From Ramlibacter sp. (GTDB lineage Bacteria > Pseudomonadota > Gammaproteobacteria > Burkholderiales > Burkholderiaceae_C), in assembly GCA_028292195.1 (NCBI GenBank), contig JAQGMU010000071.1, positions 1-32,965 of the forward strand: DNA of 32,965 bases, read 5' to 3'. Under the pieces are notes generated by a model. It made no database searches, was not told the DNA's origin, and saw only the letters and a list, made by a program, of their open reading frames with translations. The position numbers were made by a program, and so were the translations under genes. This document shows, piece by piece, positions 1 through 8,745 of the stretch. Numbering within the stretch: the stretch's first letter is position 1; each line of letters begins with the position of its first letter.

Positions 1-170
1 AGCCGCAACCGGTGTATTACGAGTCGGCCCCGGTCTACTACCAGCCGCAGCCGGTCTACTACGGCAATCACCACCGCTCGCATGACTGCCGTGGGGCCTG
101 GGGCGATGCGGACCGCGACGGCGTGCCGAACCGCTACGACCGCGCGCCGAACAACCCGTACCGTCGCTGA
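1..170 (+). CDS. C-terminal fragment of a protein with PVYY repeats and a DADRDGVPNRYDRAPNNP (thrombospondin type-3-like, Ca-binding) tail; 5' end outside the window
   Basis: Frame 3 reads PQPVYYESAPVYYQPQPVYYGNHHRSHDCRGAWGDADRDGVPNRYDRAPNNPYRR* with stop TGA at 168-170. Confidence 0.7.
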   Translation, partial: PQPVYYESAPVYYQPQPVYYGNHHRSHDCRGAWGDADRDGVPNRYDRAPNNPYRR

Positions 171-259
171 GATCGGGCTTCACATGGCCGCACGTCCCAA
201 CCGACGTGCGGCCAGCCGGGCGGATATCCTCGTGCCATCCGCCACTTCCCTTCGTCCTG

Positions 260-859
260 ATGCGCTGCGAAGACATCGCCTCGAACCCTGACTTTCGCCA
301 CCTGTCGACTGTCCGCAACCTCGCGGTCGACCTCCGCTATGCGAGCCTCGACAACTTCGTCGGGCGCGACCTGTACGGCTCGCTGGACTGCGCGTGGCTG
401 CACCATCTGGCCGCCTCGGGACTGGAGCGCGCTGTGACGCTGCTCGCCCGCGAAGCGCCCGGCCATCGCCTGCTGGTGCTGGACGCGCTGCGGCCGCACC
501 GCGTGCAGATCCAGCTCTGGGACCACCTCGAAGGCACCGACCTGCGCCAGTACGTGGCCGACCCGGCACGCGGGTCCATCCACTCGTTCGGCATGGCCCT
601 GGATGCCACGCTGATCGACCCGCAGGGCCGTGAGCTAGACATGGGCAGCGGCTACGACGAGATGACGGAACTGTCGCACCCGCAGCTTGAAGCGAAACAC
701 CTGGGCACCGGCGAGCTGGCGCCGGCCCAGCATCGCAACCGCGAGCTGCTGCGCCGCACTCTTTGCCAAAGCGGCTTTCGGGGCATAGACAACGAGTGGT
801 GGCACTTCGAAATGCTGGACCGCCAGCACGTGCGGCAGCATTTCACGCGGGTCGAGTGA
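260..859 (+). CDS. D-alanyl-D-alanine dipeptidase (VanX/DdpX-like, M15D)
   Basis: LVLDALRPHRVQ, SIHSFGMALDATLID and NEWWHFEM motifs; ATG at 260 in the ORF frame. Confidence 0.85.
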   Translation: MRCEDIASNPDFRHLSTVRNLAVDLRYASLDNFVGRDLYGSLDCAWLHHLAASGLERAVTLLAREAPGHRLLVLDALRPHRVQIQLWDHLEGTDLRQYVADPARGSIHSFGMALDATLIDPQGRELDMGSGYDEMTELSHPQLEAKHLGTGELAPAQHRNRELLRRTLCQSGFRGIDNEWWHFEMLDRQHVRQHFTRVE

Positions 860-901
860 TTCACGTCCGCGCCGTCCGGGCTCGTCGCCCACTGCTGCCG
901 G

Positions 902-1480
902 CTAGATCTTGCGAGCGCGCGCTTTGGAACTGGATGTTGCGGCTGCGTTGGCGATAAGCCCATCCAGCAGCGCGACCAGATGCTCCGTCGAAACCGGGGC
1001 CCGGAGATAGTCATCCGCCCCGGCGTTCTGGCCCGCTGCCTTGTCATGCTCCTCGACGTACACCGCCGAGATGTGCACGATCGGCAGCGCCTCGGTCGCC
1101 GGGCTGCTTCGAAGAAGCCTGCACACCTCCAGTCCATGCACGTCCGGGAGGTCCACGTCGAGGACGACGGCCGAGGCCTGCCCCGCGAGAAGCAGCGCCT
1201 CGGCACCTCCCGCTGCCACCAGCGTGTCGTATCCCGCGGCCCGCAGCGCACGACCCAGGGCGTACCGTCCCGCCGGCTGATCGTCGACCACCAGCACGCT
1301 GTGCTTGGATCGCTCTGGCTTGACCTGGGCATTGGGCTGCTGGCCGGACACCGACTTGCGCTGCGCGTCTTGCGCGAGGTGGGGCCACAAGCTATGCGCG
1401 CCTGTCCCGGACCGTTCCCCGGGCTTGGAGTCTGCGTATTCCTCCGGGACGTCCGAATCAGAACTTGAATGATCAGGCAT
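902..1480 (-). CDS. Response regulator receiver protein (stand-alone REC domain with N-terminal extension)
   Basis: SVLVVDDQPAGRYALGRAL...VVLDVDLPDVHGLEVCRLLR...GADDYLRAPV; ATG on minus strand at 1480. Confidence 0.8.
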   Translation of the reverse strand: MPDHSSSDSDVPEEYADSKPGERSGTGAHSLWPHLAQDAQRKSVSGQQPNAQVKPERSKHSVLVVDDQPAGRYALGRALRAAGYDTLVAAGGAEALLLAGQASAVVLDVDLPDVHGLEVCRLLRSSPATEALPIVHISAVYVEEHDKAAGQNAGADDYLRAPVSTEHLVALLDGLIANAAATSSSKARARKI

Positions 1481-1711
1481 GTACTGCACTCCTGTTATGC
1501 ACCCTGGGATTTCATCAGGGCGGATGGGCTGAAAAGTGTAGGCATCTTCAGGTGGCAAGGCAAGTCGCTCAACGGGGTCATCGATGAGGCATGCCGGACC
1601 ACGGGCAGGCGGTTGCGCCATCTTTGCGGCCAGGCCCGCAATCACCACACAAAATCGCGCAGCCTGTGTAAACTGCGCCGCGTAAAACACTGCCGCAAGG
1701 CTAACAAGAGG

Positions 1712-1731
1712 TCCGTGCCAATGGGCACGGA
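1712..1731. repeat. Perfect 8-bp inverted repeat TCCGTGCC-AATG-GGCACGGA upstream of the PQQ dehydrogenase gene
   Basis: Read directly from sequence. Confidence 0.8.
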
Positions 1732-1761
1732 ACACCGGGTCGCGTTTCCAACTGGGGTTCT

Positions 1762-3534
1762 ATGTTGAGGCGTACCTTGTGGGCCATCACGGCCGTACTG
1801 CTGGCTGCCCCGGTGTGGGCGCAGCCCTCCGCGGATGAGGGCGACTGGCGCGTTGCCGGCAAGGATCCGGCCAACACCCGCTTCAGCAGCCTCGCCGAAA
1901 TCACCGCCGCAAACGCGGCACAGCTGAGGCTCGCGGTGAGCTTCGACACTGGCCAGGACCGGGGCCAGGAAGCGGCACCCATCGTCGCGGACGGCATGAT
2001 GTTCGTCGTCGGGCCGTATCCCAATCCGGTGTTCGCCTTCGACCTGGCCCGGCCCGGCTTCCCGCTCAAGTGGAAGTTCGAACCCGCGCCCGAACCCAGC
2101 GCGCAGGGAGTGGCCTGCTGCGACGTCGTCAACCGGGGCGCGGCCTATGCCGACGGCCGCCTGTTCTTCAACACGCTGGACAACCAGACCATCGCGCTCG
2201 ATGCGAAGAGCGGCAAGGAGCTGTGGCGGGCCAGGCTCGGCGAGATCAAGCTGGGCCAGAGCATGACCATGGCGCCCCTGGTCGTGAAGAACAAGGTGCT
2301 GGTCGGCAACAGTGGCGGCGAGTTCGGCGTGCGCGGCTGGTTGACGGCGCTGGACGCAGCCACCGGCAGGATCGCCTGGCGCGCCTACAGCACGGGTCCC
2401 GACCAGGACGTCTTGATCGGCCCCAACTTCAGGCCCTTCTACGCCGGTGACCGCGGCGCCGACCTCGGCGTGAAGACCTGGCCTCCAGACGCCTGGAAGA
2501 TCGGCGGCGGCACGGTGTGGGGCTTCCTGTCCTATGACCCGGAGCTGGACCTCGTGTACTACGGCACGGCGAATCCCGGGCCGTGGAACCCGGACCAGCG
2601 CCCCGGCGACAACAAGTGGACCTCGGGCGTGTTCGCGCGCCGCCCCGACACCGGCGAGGCGATCTGGTACTACCAGCTGAGCCCGCACGACCTGCACGAC
2701 TACGACGGAGTCAACGAGAACATCCTGGTGGAACTCGATTGGCAGGGCGGCCGCCGCAAGCTGCTGCTGCATGCCGACCGCAACGGTTATGTCTACGTGA
2801 TGGACCGCAGCACCGGGCAGGTGCTCTCCGCCAACCCCTTCGTCTACATCACGACGTCGACCGGCGTCGACCTGCAGACCGGCGCGCTGCACTACAGCCC
2901 CGCGAAGGACCCGCGCGGCGGTGAACCCATTCGCAGCATCTGCCCGGCATCGCCCGGCGGCAAGGACTGGCAGCCGGCGGCCTTCTCGCCGCGCACGCGC
3001 CTGCTCTACATCCCCCACCAGAACCTGTGCCAGGACGCCGTCACCTACCAGACCAGCTACATCGCGGGCACCCCCTTCGTCGGCGTCGACCTGAAGATGT
3101 ACCCGGGGCCGGGCGGGCACCGCGGCGTGTTCACCGCCTGGGACCCGGTGGCGGGGCGCAAGGCCTGGGAACGCACCGAGAACTTCCCGGTGTGGAGTGG
3201 TGCCCTGGCGACGGCCGGTGACGTGGTCTTCTACGGCACCATGGAAGGCCTGTTCAAGGCGGTCGACGCACGCAACGGCAAGCTGCTGTGGCAGTTCCAG
3301 GCGGCATCAGGAATCATCGGCCAGCCGGTCACCTTCCGCGCGCCCGATGGCCGCCAGTACGTCGCGGTGCTGGCTGGCGTCGGAGGCTGGGCGGGCGCCA
3401 TCGTCTCGGGCAAGCTCGACTCGCGTGACGGCACCGCCGGCGGCGGTTTCGTCTCGACCATGCGCGACCTGCCGCAGGCCACGCGCAAGGGCGGCATGCT
3501 CTACGTGTTCGCGCTGCCGACGGGAGCCAGGTGA
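1762..3534 (+). CDS. PQQ-dependent alcohol dehydrogenase, XoxF-like with lanthanide-type DYD motif
   Basis: Signal peptide; adjacent CC (ACCDVVNRG); beta-propeller W-motif repeats (ALDAKSGKELWRA, AVDARNGKLLWQF); HDYDGVNENIL. Confidence 0.9.
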   Translation: MLRRTLWAITAVLLAAPVWAQPSADEGDWRVAGKDPANTRFSSLAEITAANAAQLRLAVSFDTGQDRGQEAAPIVADGMMFVVGPYPNPVFAFDLARPGFPLKWKFEPAPEPSAQGVACCDVVNRGAAYADGRLFFNTLDNQTIALDAKSGKELWRARLGEIKLGQSMTMAPLVVKNKVLVGNSGGEFGVRGWLTALDAATGRIAWRAYSTGPDQDVLIGPNFRPFYAGDRGADLGVKTWPPDAWKIGGGTVWGFLSYDPELDLVYYGTANPGPWNPDQRPGDNKWTSGVFARRPDTGEAIWYYQLSPHDLHDYDGVNENILVELDWQGGRRKLLLHADRNGYVYVMDRSTGQVLSANPFVYITTSTGVDLQTGALHYSPAKDPRGGEPIRSICPASPGGKDWQPAAFSPRTRLLYIPHQNLCQDAVTYQTSYIAGTPFVGVDLKMYPGPGGHRGVFTAWDPVAGRKAWERTENFPVWSGALATAGDVVFYGTMEGLFKAVDARNGKLLWQFQAASGIIGQPVTFRAPDGRQYVAVLAGVGGWAGAIVSGKLDSRDGTAGGGFVSTMRDLPQATRKGGMLYVFALPTGAR

Positions 3535-4322
3535 TGCGGCTCATGCTGTTCGCGTTGGCCCTGCTCAGCGCCACGGCGCAGGCCCAGCCGCCAGCGCTTC
3601 GGGTGTGCGCGGACCCCGACAACCTGCCGTACTCGCGCCAGGACGGCAGCGGCTTCGAGAACCGCATCGCGCAGCTGATCGCGAGCGATTTCGGGGTGCC
3701 GCTGGAGTACGCCTGGTTGCCGGACCGCCGCGGCTTCGTGCGCAAGACCATGGGCGCGGGGCTGTGCGACCTGGTGGTGGGCGTGCCGGCGGAGTTCGAG
3801 CGCACCGCCAACACCAGGCCCTACTACCGTTCCGCCTACGTGCTGGTGGAGGCCGCCGGTGACATCGCGCCGCCGCGCGACTTTGCCGACCCGCGCTTGC
3901 TCCAGTGGCGGCTGGGTGTCCAGCTGGTGGGAGACGACTTTGCCGCCACGCCCCCCGGCCACGCGCTGGCGCAAGCCGGTGCGGTGAACAACGTGGCCGG
4001 CTTCCCGATTGCCGGCGAGCAGCCCGCAGCGGAGCGTATCGTGCAGGCGCTGGCCCGCGGCGAGCTCGATGCCGCCTTCATCTGGGGTCCGCAGGCCGGC
4101 TACTACGCGCTGCGTTCGGCACGGCCGCTGCAGCTGCACTACCTGGCGCCGCCTGCCAACCTGCATGACCAGCCCTTTGCCTTCGACATCGCGATGGGCG
4201 TGCGGCGCGGCGACCAGGCCCTGCGCGAGCGGCTCGACGACTTCATCGTCCGGCGGCAAGCGGAAATCGACCGCATTCTCGCGGAGTACGGCGTGCCGCG
4301 GCTGGAAGGGGGCGCGCCATGA
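3534..4322 (+). CDS. Quinoprotein dehydrogenase-associated periplasmic substrate-binding protein (XoxJ/MoxJ-like)
   Basis: Signal peptide then LRVCADPDNLPYSRQDGSGFENRIAQLIASDFG...GLCDLVVGVPAEFERTANTRPYYRSAYVLV; starts within the stop codon of the PQQ dehydrogenase. Confidence 0.85.
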   Translation: MRLMLFALALLSATAQAQPPALRVCADPDNLPYSRQDGSGFENRIAQLIASDFGVPLEYAWLPDRRGFVRKTMGAGLCDLVVGVPAEFERTANTRPYYRSAYVLVEAAGDIAPPRDFADPRLLQWRLGVQLVGDDFAATPPGHALAQAGAVNNVAGFPIAGEQPAAERIVQALARGELDAAFIWGPQAGYYALRSARPLQLHYLAPPANLHDQPFAFDIAMGVRRGDQALRERLDDFIVRRQAEIDRILAEYGVPRLEGGAP

Positions 4323-4873
4323 AGGCCCTGGCGGGCGCCGCGGTGCTGCTGCTGGCGCTGGCGCTCACGGGCTGCGAGCGCGACAAGCGCTACTTCAGCC
4401 CGCCGGCGGAGAACACCACGCCGGCGCCGGCCGGCGCGCGCATGAGCACCAACCAGCCTGCGATGGCGCAGGAGGGCGGCGTCAAGACGGCGGCGAAGAA
4501 CTACAGCATGTACGACGGCAACGCGTCCGCGGTGAACCAGGGGAAACGCCTCTACCACTGGTACAACTGCAGCGGCTGCCACGCCGCCGGCGGCGGCTCC
4601 ATCGGCCCGGCGCTGATGGATGCCGAGTGGAAGTACGGCAGCGACCCGGCCAATATCTTCGCCAGCATCACGCAGGGCCGGCCCGACGGCATGCCGTCCT
4701 TCGGCGGCCACATTCCCGAAGACCAGGCCTGGATGATCGTCGCTTACGTGCGCTCCATGAGCGGCGGCCTGCGCAAGGACGTGGCGCCCTCGCGCTCGGA
4801 CGGCCTGTATCCCGGCGACCCGGAGAACGCCCGCGAGGAACGGCCGGCGCGGCCGGAAGGGAAGCAGCAATGA
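4319..4873 (+). CDS. Cytochrome c, single heme, predicted lipoprotein (XoxG-like position)
   Basis: Lipobox-like LALTGC, heme motif CSGCH, distal DGMPSFGG; ATGA overlap with the previous gene. Confidence 0.85.
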   Translation: MKALAGAAVLLLALALTGCERDKRYFSPPAENTTPAPAGARMSTNQPAMAQEGGVKTAAKNYSMYDGNASAVNQGKRLYHWYNCSGCHAAGGGSIGPALMDAEWKYGSDPANIFASITQGRPDGMPSFGGHIPEDQAWMIVAYVRSMSGGLRKDVAPSRSDGLYPGDPENAREERPARPEGKQQ

Positions 4874-5838
4874 ACTGGGGCCTGCACGACGCGCTGCAGG
4901 CGATGGGGCCGCAGGCCGGCCACATCGTCGACCTGTGGCGCATCTTCCTGGTGCTCTGCACGCTGGTGTTCGCCGCCATCCTGGCCGCCCTGCTGCTGGC
5001 GCTGAAACGGGCGCCGCGGGTTCGCACCGGCGCGCCGCCGGACCTGAGCACGGTCAACGTGCCCGAGCCCGGGCCGCGCCGCAGCGTCGTCACCGCCGTC
5101 ACGGCCTCGATCCTGCTGCTGCTGGTGCTGCTGGCCGCCAGCGTGTTCACCGACCGGGCCCTGGCCCGGCTGCCCCTGCAGGACGCGGTCAACATCGAGG
5201 TGGTCGCGCACCAGTGGTGGTGGACCGTGCGCTACGTCAACGGACCGGTGACCGAGACCTTCGAGACGGCCAACGAGATCCACGTGCCGGTGGGCCGGCC
5301 GGTGGTGATCAAGCTGTCTTCCGAAGACGTGATCCACAGCCTGTGGGTGCCCAGCCTGGCGGGCAAGCGTGACCTGGTCCCGGGGCGGACGGCGACCATG
5401 GCCTTCCAGGCCGACCAGCCGGGGCTGTACCGCGGCCAATGCGCGGAGTTCTGCGGCTACCAGCACGCCTTCATGGCCTTCGAGGTGCACGCGCAGCCGC
5501 AGGCCGAATACGACGCCTGGCGGCAGCAGCAACTGGCGCCGGCCGCGGAACCCGCCGACATGAACGCGCAGCGCGGCAAGCAGCTGTTCCAGTCCGTCAG
5601 CTGCGCGCTCTGTCACTCGATCCAGGGCACCCTGGCGCAGGGCAGGCACGCGCCTGACCTCACGCACCTGGCGGGACGCCGCACGCTGGCGGCCGGAACG
5701 CTGCCCAACACCCCCGCCTCCCTGGCCAGCTGGATCGCCGATCCGCAGAAGCTCAAGCCCGGAGTCAACATGCCGGCCACGCCGCTTTCGGGCGAGGACC
5801 TGGGTGCCATCGTCGCTTACCTGGGGACCCTGAAATGA
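4870..5838 (+). CDS. Cytochrome c oxidase subunit II with fused C-terminal cytochrome c domain (caa3-type)
   Basis: VAHQWWWTVRY, CuA site GQCAEFCGYQHAFM, C-terminal heme motif CALCH; ATGA overlap with the previous gene. Confidence 0.95.
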   Translation: MNWGLHDALQAMGPQAGHIVDLWRIFLVLCTLVFAAILAALLLALKRAPRVRTGAPPDLSTVNVPEPGPRRSVVTAVTASILLLLVLLAASVFTDRALARLPLQDAVNIEVVAHQWWWTVRYVNGPVTETFETANEIHVPVGRPVVIKLSSEDVIHSLWVPSLAGKRDLVPGRTATMAFQADQPGLYRGQCAEFCGYQHAFMAFEVHAQPQAEYDAWRQQQLAPAAEPADMNAQRGKQLFQSVSCALCHSIQGTLAQGRHAPDLTHLAGRRTLAAGTLPNTPASLASWIADPQKLKPGVNMPATPLSGEDLGAIVAYLGTLK

Positions 5839-7796
5839 GGACCGGACCGCTGGGCGAACAGCCCGATCCGCAGAAGGGCCAGCTGAAGGACGGGCTGGCC
5901 GGCGGCGAGCACGTGGCCGCGGTGCTGGACCAGACCTGGTCGGACCCGCCCGGCCTGATCGGCTGGTTCTCCGCCATCAACCACAAGACCATCGCACGCC
6001 GCTTCATCGTCACCACGCTGGTGTTCTTCGCCCTGGGCGGCCTGCTGGCTGGCTGGATGCGCCTGCAACTGGCGCACTCGGGCAATACGCTGATGGGACC
6101 GGACCTGTACAACCAGGTCTTCACCATGCACGGCAGCACGATGATGTTCCTGTTCGCCGTGCCGGTGATGCAGGCCGTGGGCATGTACCTGGTGCCGCTG
6201 ATGGTGGGCGCGCGCAGCGTCGCGTTCCCGCGCATGAATGCCTACGCCTACTGGATCTTCCTGTTCGGCGGGATCATGCTGTACGTGGTGTTCCTGCTGG
6301 ATGCGGGGCCCGACGCCGGCTGGTTCGCCTACGTGCCGCTGTCCGGCCCCGACTACGGCGCCGGCAAGCGCAGCGACTTCTGGGCGCAGATGATCACCTT
6401 CACCGAGGTGTCGGCGCTGCTGGAAGCGGTGGTCATCGTCTGCACCGTGTTCAAGATGCGCGCGCCCGGCATGACGCTCAATCGCATCCCGCTGTACGTG
6501 TGGGCGATGCTGGTCACGGCCTTCATGATCATGTTCGCCATGCCCGCCGTCGCCCTGGCTAGCACGCTGCTGATCATGGACCGCCTGGTCGGCACGCACT
6601 TCTACAACCCGGGCGAGGGCGGCGACGCGTTGCTGTGGCAGCACCTGTTCTGGTTCTTCGGCCATCCCGAGGTCTACCTGATCTTCCTGCCGGGCCTGGG
6701 TTTCATCTCCGCCATCATCCCCACCTTCGCGCGGCGGCCGATGTTCGGCTACACGGCGATGGTGCTGTCGGTCATCGCCACCGGCTTCCTGTCCTTCGGG
6801 CTGTGGGTGCACCACATGTTCGCGACCAATATCCCGGAGCTCGGCAAGACCTTCTTCACCGCGGCCAGCCTATTGATCGCGGTGCCCACCGCGGTGCAGA
6901 TCTTCTGCTGGATCGCGACGCTTTGGACCGGCAAGCTGAACCTGAAGACACCGCTCCTGTACGTGCTGTCCTTTTTCTTCATCCTGGTGATGGGGGGCAT
7001 GACCGGGCTGATGCTGGCCTCGGTCTCGCTCGACACGCAGGTGCACGACACCTACTTCGTCGTGGCGCACCTCCACTACGTGCTGATCGGCGGCGCGGTG
7101 TTCCCCCTGTTCGGCGCCTTCTACTACTGGTTCCCGAAGTTCGTCGGTCGCATGATGTCCGAGCGGCTGGGGCAGTGGAGCTTCTGGCTGATGTTCGCCG
7201 GCTTCAACCTCGCCTTCTTCCCGATGCACCTGCTCGGGCTGCAAGGGATGCCGCGGCGCATGTACACCTACCCCGCCGGCATGGGCTGGGACAACCTGAA
7301 CCTGCTGTCCACCATCGGCGCCATCGTCCTGACCTTCGGCATCCTGCTGACGCTGGTCAACGCGGTGCGCAGCGCGCATGCCGGCGAGCGCGCGCCCGCC
7401 GACCCCTGGGGCGCCGGCACGCTGGAATGGGCGGCCGCCTCGCCGCCGCGCCCGTGCAACTTCGCCGCCATTCCGGTCGTGCATGGCCGCGATCCCCTGT
7501 GGCAGGGCGTGCCGGCCGGGGCGGCGAGCCATGTTTCCGGACTGGCCGCCGACCTGCGCGAGGTGCTGACGACGACGGTGGCCGAAGCGAAGCCGGACGC
7601 GCGCGCGATGTTCCCCGACCCGTCGCCCTGGCCCTTCCTGGCAGCGGTGGCGACCACGGTGCTGTTCATCGGGTCGATCTTCACGCCGTGGGCCGTGGTC
7701 TGGGGTGCGGTGCCGGTGGTGATCACGCTGGTGGCCTGGTTCTGGCCCCCTCAGCGCGAAGCCGCCGAGGAGCTGGCGCTGGAGAAGGTGGCATGA
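5835..7796 (+). CDS. Cytochrome c oxidase subunit I (caa3-type) with C-terminal transmembrane extension
   Basis: WFFGHPEVYLIFLPGLG, HDTYFVVAHLHYVL, TMHGSTMMFLFAVPVM; C-terminal hydrophobic extension; ATGA overlap. Confidence 0.95.
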   Translation: MRTGPLGEQPDPQKGQLKDGLAGGEHVAAVLDQTWSDPPGLIGWFSAINHKTIARRFIVTTLVFFALGGLLAGWMRLQLAHSGNTLMGPDLYNQVFTMHGSTMMFLFAVPVMQAVGMYLVPLMVGARSVAFPRMNAYAYWIFLFGGIMLYVVFLLDAGPDAGWFAYVPLSGPDYGAGKRSDFWAQMITFTEVSALLEAVVIVCTVFKMRAPGMTLNRIPLYVWAMLVTAFMIMFAMPAVALASTLLIMDRLVGTHFYNPGEGGDALLWQHLFWFFGHPEVYLIFLPGLGFISAIIPTFARRPMFGYTAMVLSVIATGFLSFGLWVHHMFATNIPELGKTFFTAASLLIAVPTAVQIFCWIATLWTGKLNLKTPLLYVLSFFFILVMGGMTGLMLASVSLDTQVHDTYFVVAHLHYVLIGGAVFPLFGAFYYWFPKFVGRMMSERLGQWSFWLMFAGFNLAFFPMHLLGLQGMPRRMYTYPAGMGWDNLNLLSTIGAIVLTFGILLTLVNAVRSAHAGERAPADPWGAGTLEWAAASPPRPCNFAAIPVVHGRDPLWQGVPAGAASHVSGLAADLREVLTTTVAEAKPDARAMFPDPSPWPFLAAVATTVLFIGSIFTPWAVVWGAVPVVITLVAWFWPPQREAAEELALEKVA

Positions 7797-8401
7797 ACGA
7801 CACCTCCGCCCGCGCCCTCGACGTCGCGGAACTGCCCACCGTCGTCTTCTCGCACCGCAGCCTGATGTGGTGGGGCACCCTGGGCATGATGGCGATCGAG
7901 GGCACTTTTTTCGGCCTGGCGCTGATGGCCTATTTCTACCTGCGCAGCCACCAGGCCACCTGGCCCATCACCTCGCGGCCGCCGGACCTGCTGTGGGGCA
8001 CGCTCAATACGGTGCTGATGCTGGCGAGCTTCGTTCCGGCGCACCTGGCAAAACGTGCCGCGGAGCGCCTGGACCTGCAGGCCGTGCGCCTGTGGCTGGT
8101 GGTCTGCGTGGCCTTCGGCCTGGCATTCGTCGGCGTCCGCGCGCTGGAGTTCGCCGCGCTCAACGTGCGCTGGGACAGCAGCGCCTACGGCTCCGTGGTG
8201 TGGCTGCTGCTGGGGCTGCACACCACGCACATCGTCACGGACCTGATCGACACGATGGTCCTGACCGCGCTGTTCTATCGCGGCCCGCTGGATGGCAAGC
8301 GCTTCGTCGATGTCAGCGAGAACTGCTTCTACTGGTATTTCGTGGTCGCCACCTGGCTGCCGTTCTACCTGGTGATCTATTGGGGCGCGCGGGCGCCGTA
8401 G
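7793..8401 (+). CDS. Cytochrome c oxidase subunit III-like protein
   Basis: Multi-TM; MAIEGTFFGLALMAYFYLR, LLLGLHTTHIVTDLIDT, CFYWYFVVATWLPFYLVIYW; ATGA overlap. Confidence 0.9.
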   Translation: MNDTSARALDVAELPTVVFSHRSLMWWGTLGMMAIEGTFFGLALMAYFYLRSHQATWPITSRPPDLLWGTLNTVLMLASFVPAHLAKRAAERLDLQAVRLWLVVCVAFGLAFVGVRALEFAALNVRWDSSAYGSVVWLLLGLHTTHIVTDLIDTMVLTALFYRGPLDGKRFVDVSENCFYWYFVVATWLPFYLVIYWGARAP

Positions 8402-8403
8402 GC

Positions 8404-8745
8404 ATGAAAAGCTGGCTGGGACTCGTGCTCGGACCGACCATCGCGCTGGCGGCGCAGAGCGTCATGTATTCGATGGTGACGCCCGCGTGCAGCGCGCAGA
8501 CCCGCCTGACGCTGCACCTGGCGGCGGCCGTGGCGCTGCTGCTGGTGCTCGTGCTGGCGGTGTTTGCCTTCGCCGAGTCTTCGCTGCGCCGGCGCGAACC
8601 GGCCTCCCCGGACAGCGACGAGGCGCGTCCCCCCGTGCCGCGCCGCTTTCTCGCGGACGTCGCCGCGGCGGTGGCGAGCCTGTCGGCGCTGGTGATCCTC
8701 GCCATGTGGTTCACGCTGTGGGTGCTGTCGCCGTGCGCGCCCTGA
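8404..8745 (+). CDS. Small membrane protein of the caa3 oxidase operon, unknown function
   Basis: 113 aa, about three hydrophobic helices; sits between CoxIII and CtaG, overlapping the latter by 13 bp. Confidence 0.75.
   Translation: MKSWLGLVLGPTIALAAQSVMYSMVTPACSAQTRLTLHLAAAVALLLVLVLAVFAFAESSLRRREPASPDSDEARPPVPRRFLADVAAAVASLSALVILAMWFTLWVLSPCAP

Noticed and set aside
1-65. PVYY-coding repeat as a CRISPR or DNA repeat array
   Set aside because: Short imperfect coding repeats giving a PQPVYY-type protein tail; no spacers or conserved direct repeat.
1642-3120. 492-aa minus-strand ORF
   Set aside because: Antisense shadow of the PQQ dehydrogenase; low-complexity Val/Ala/Arg composition.
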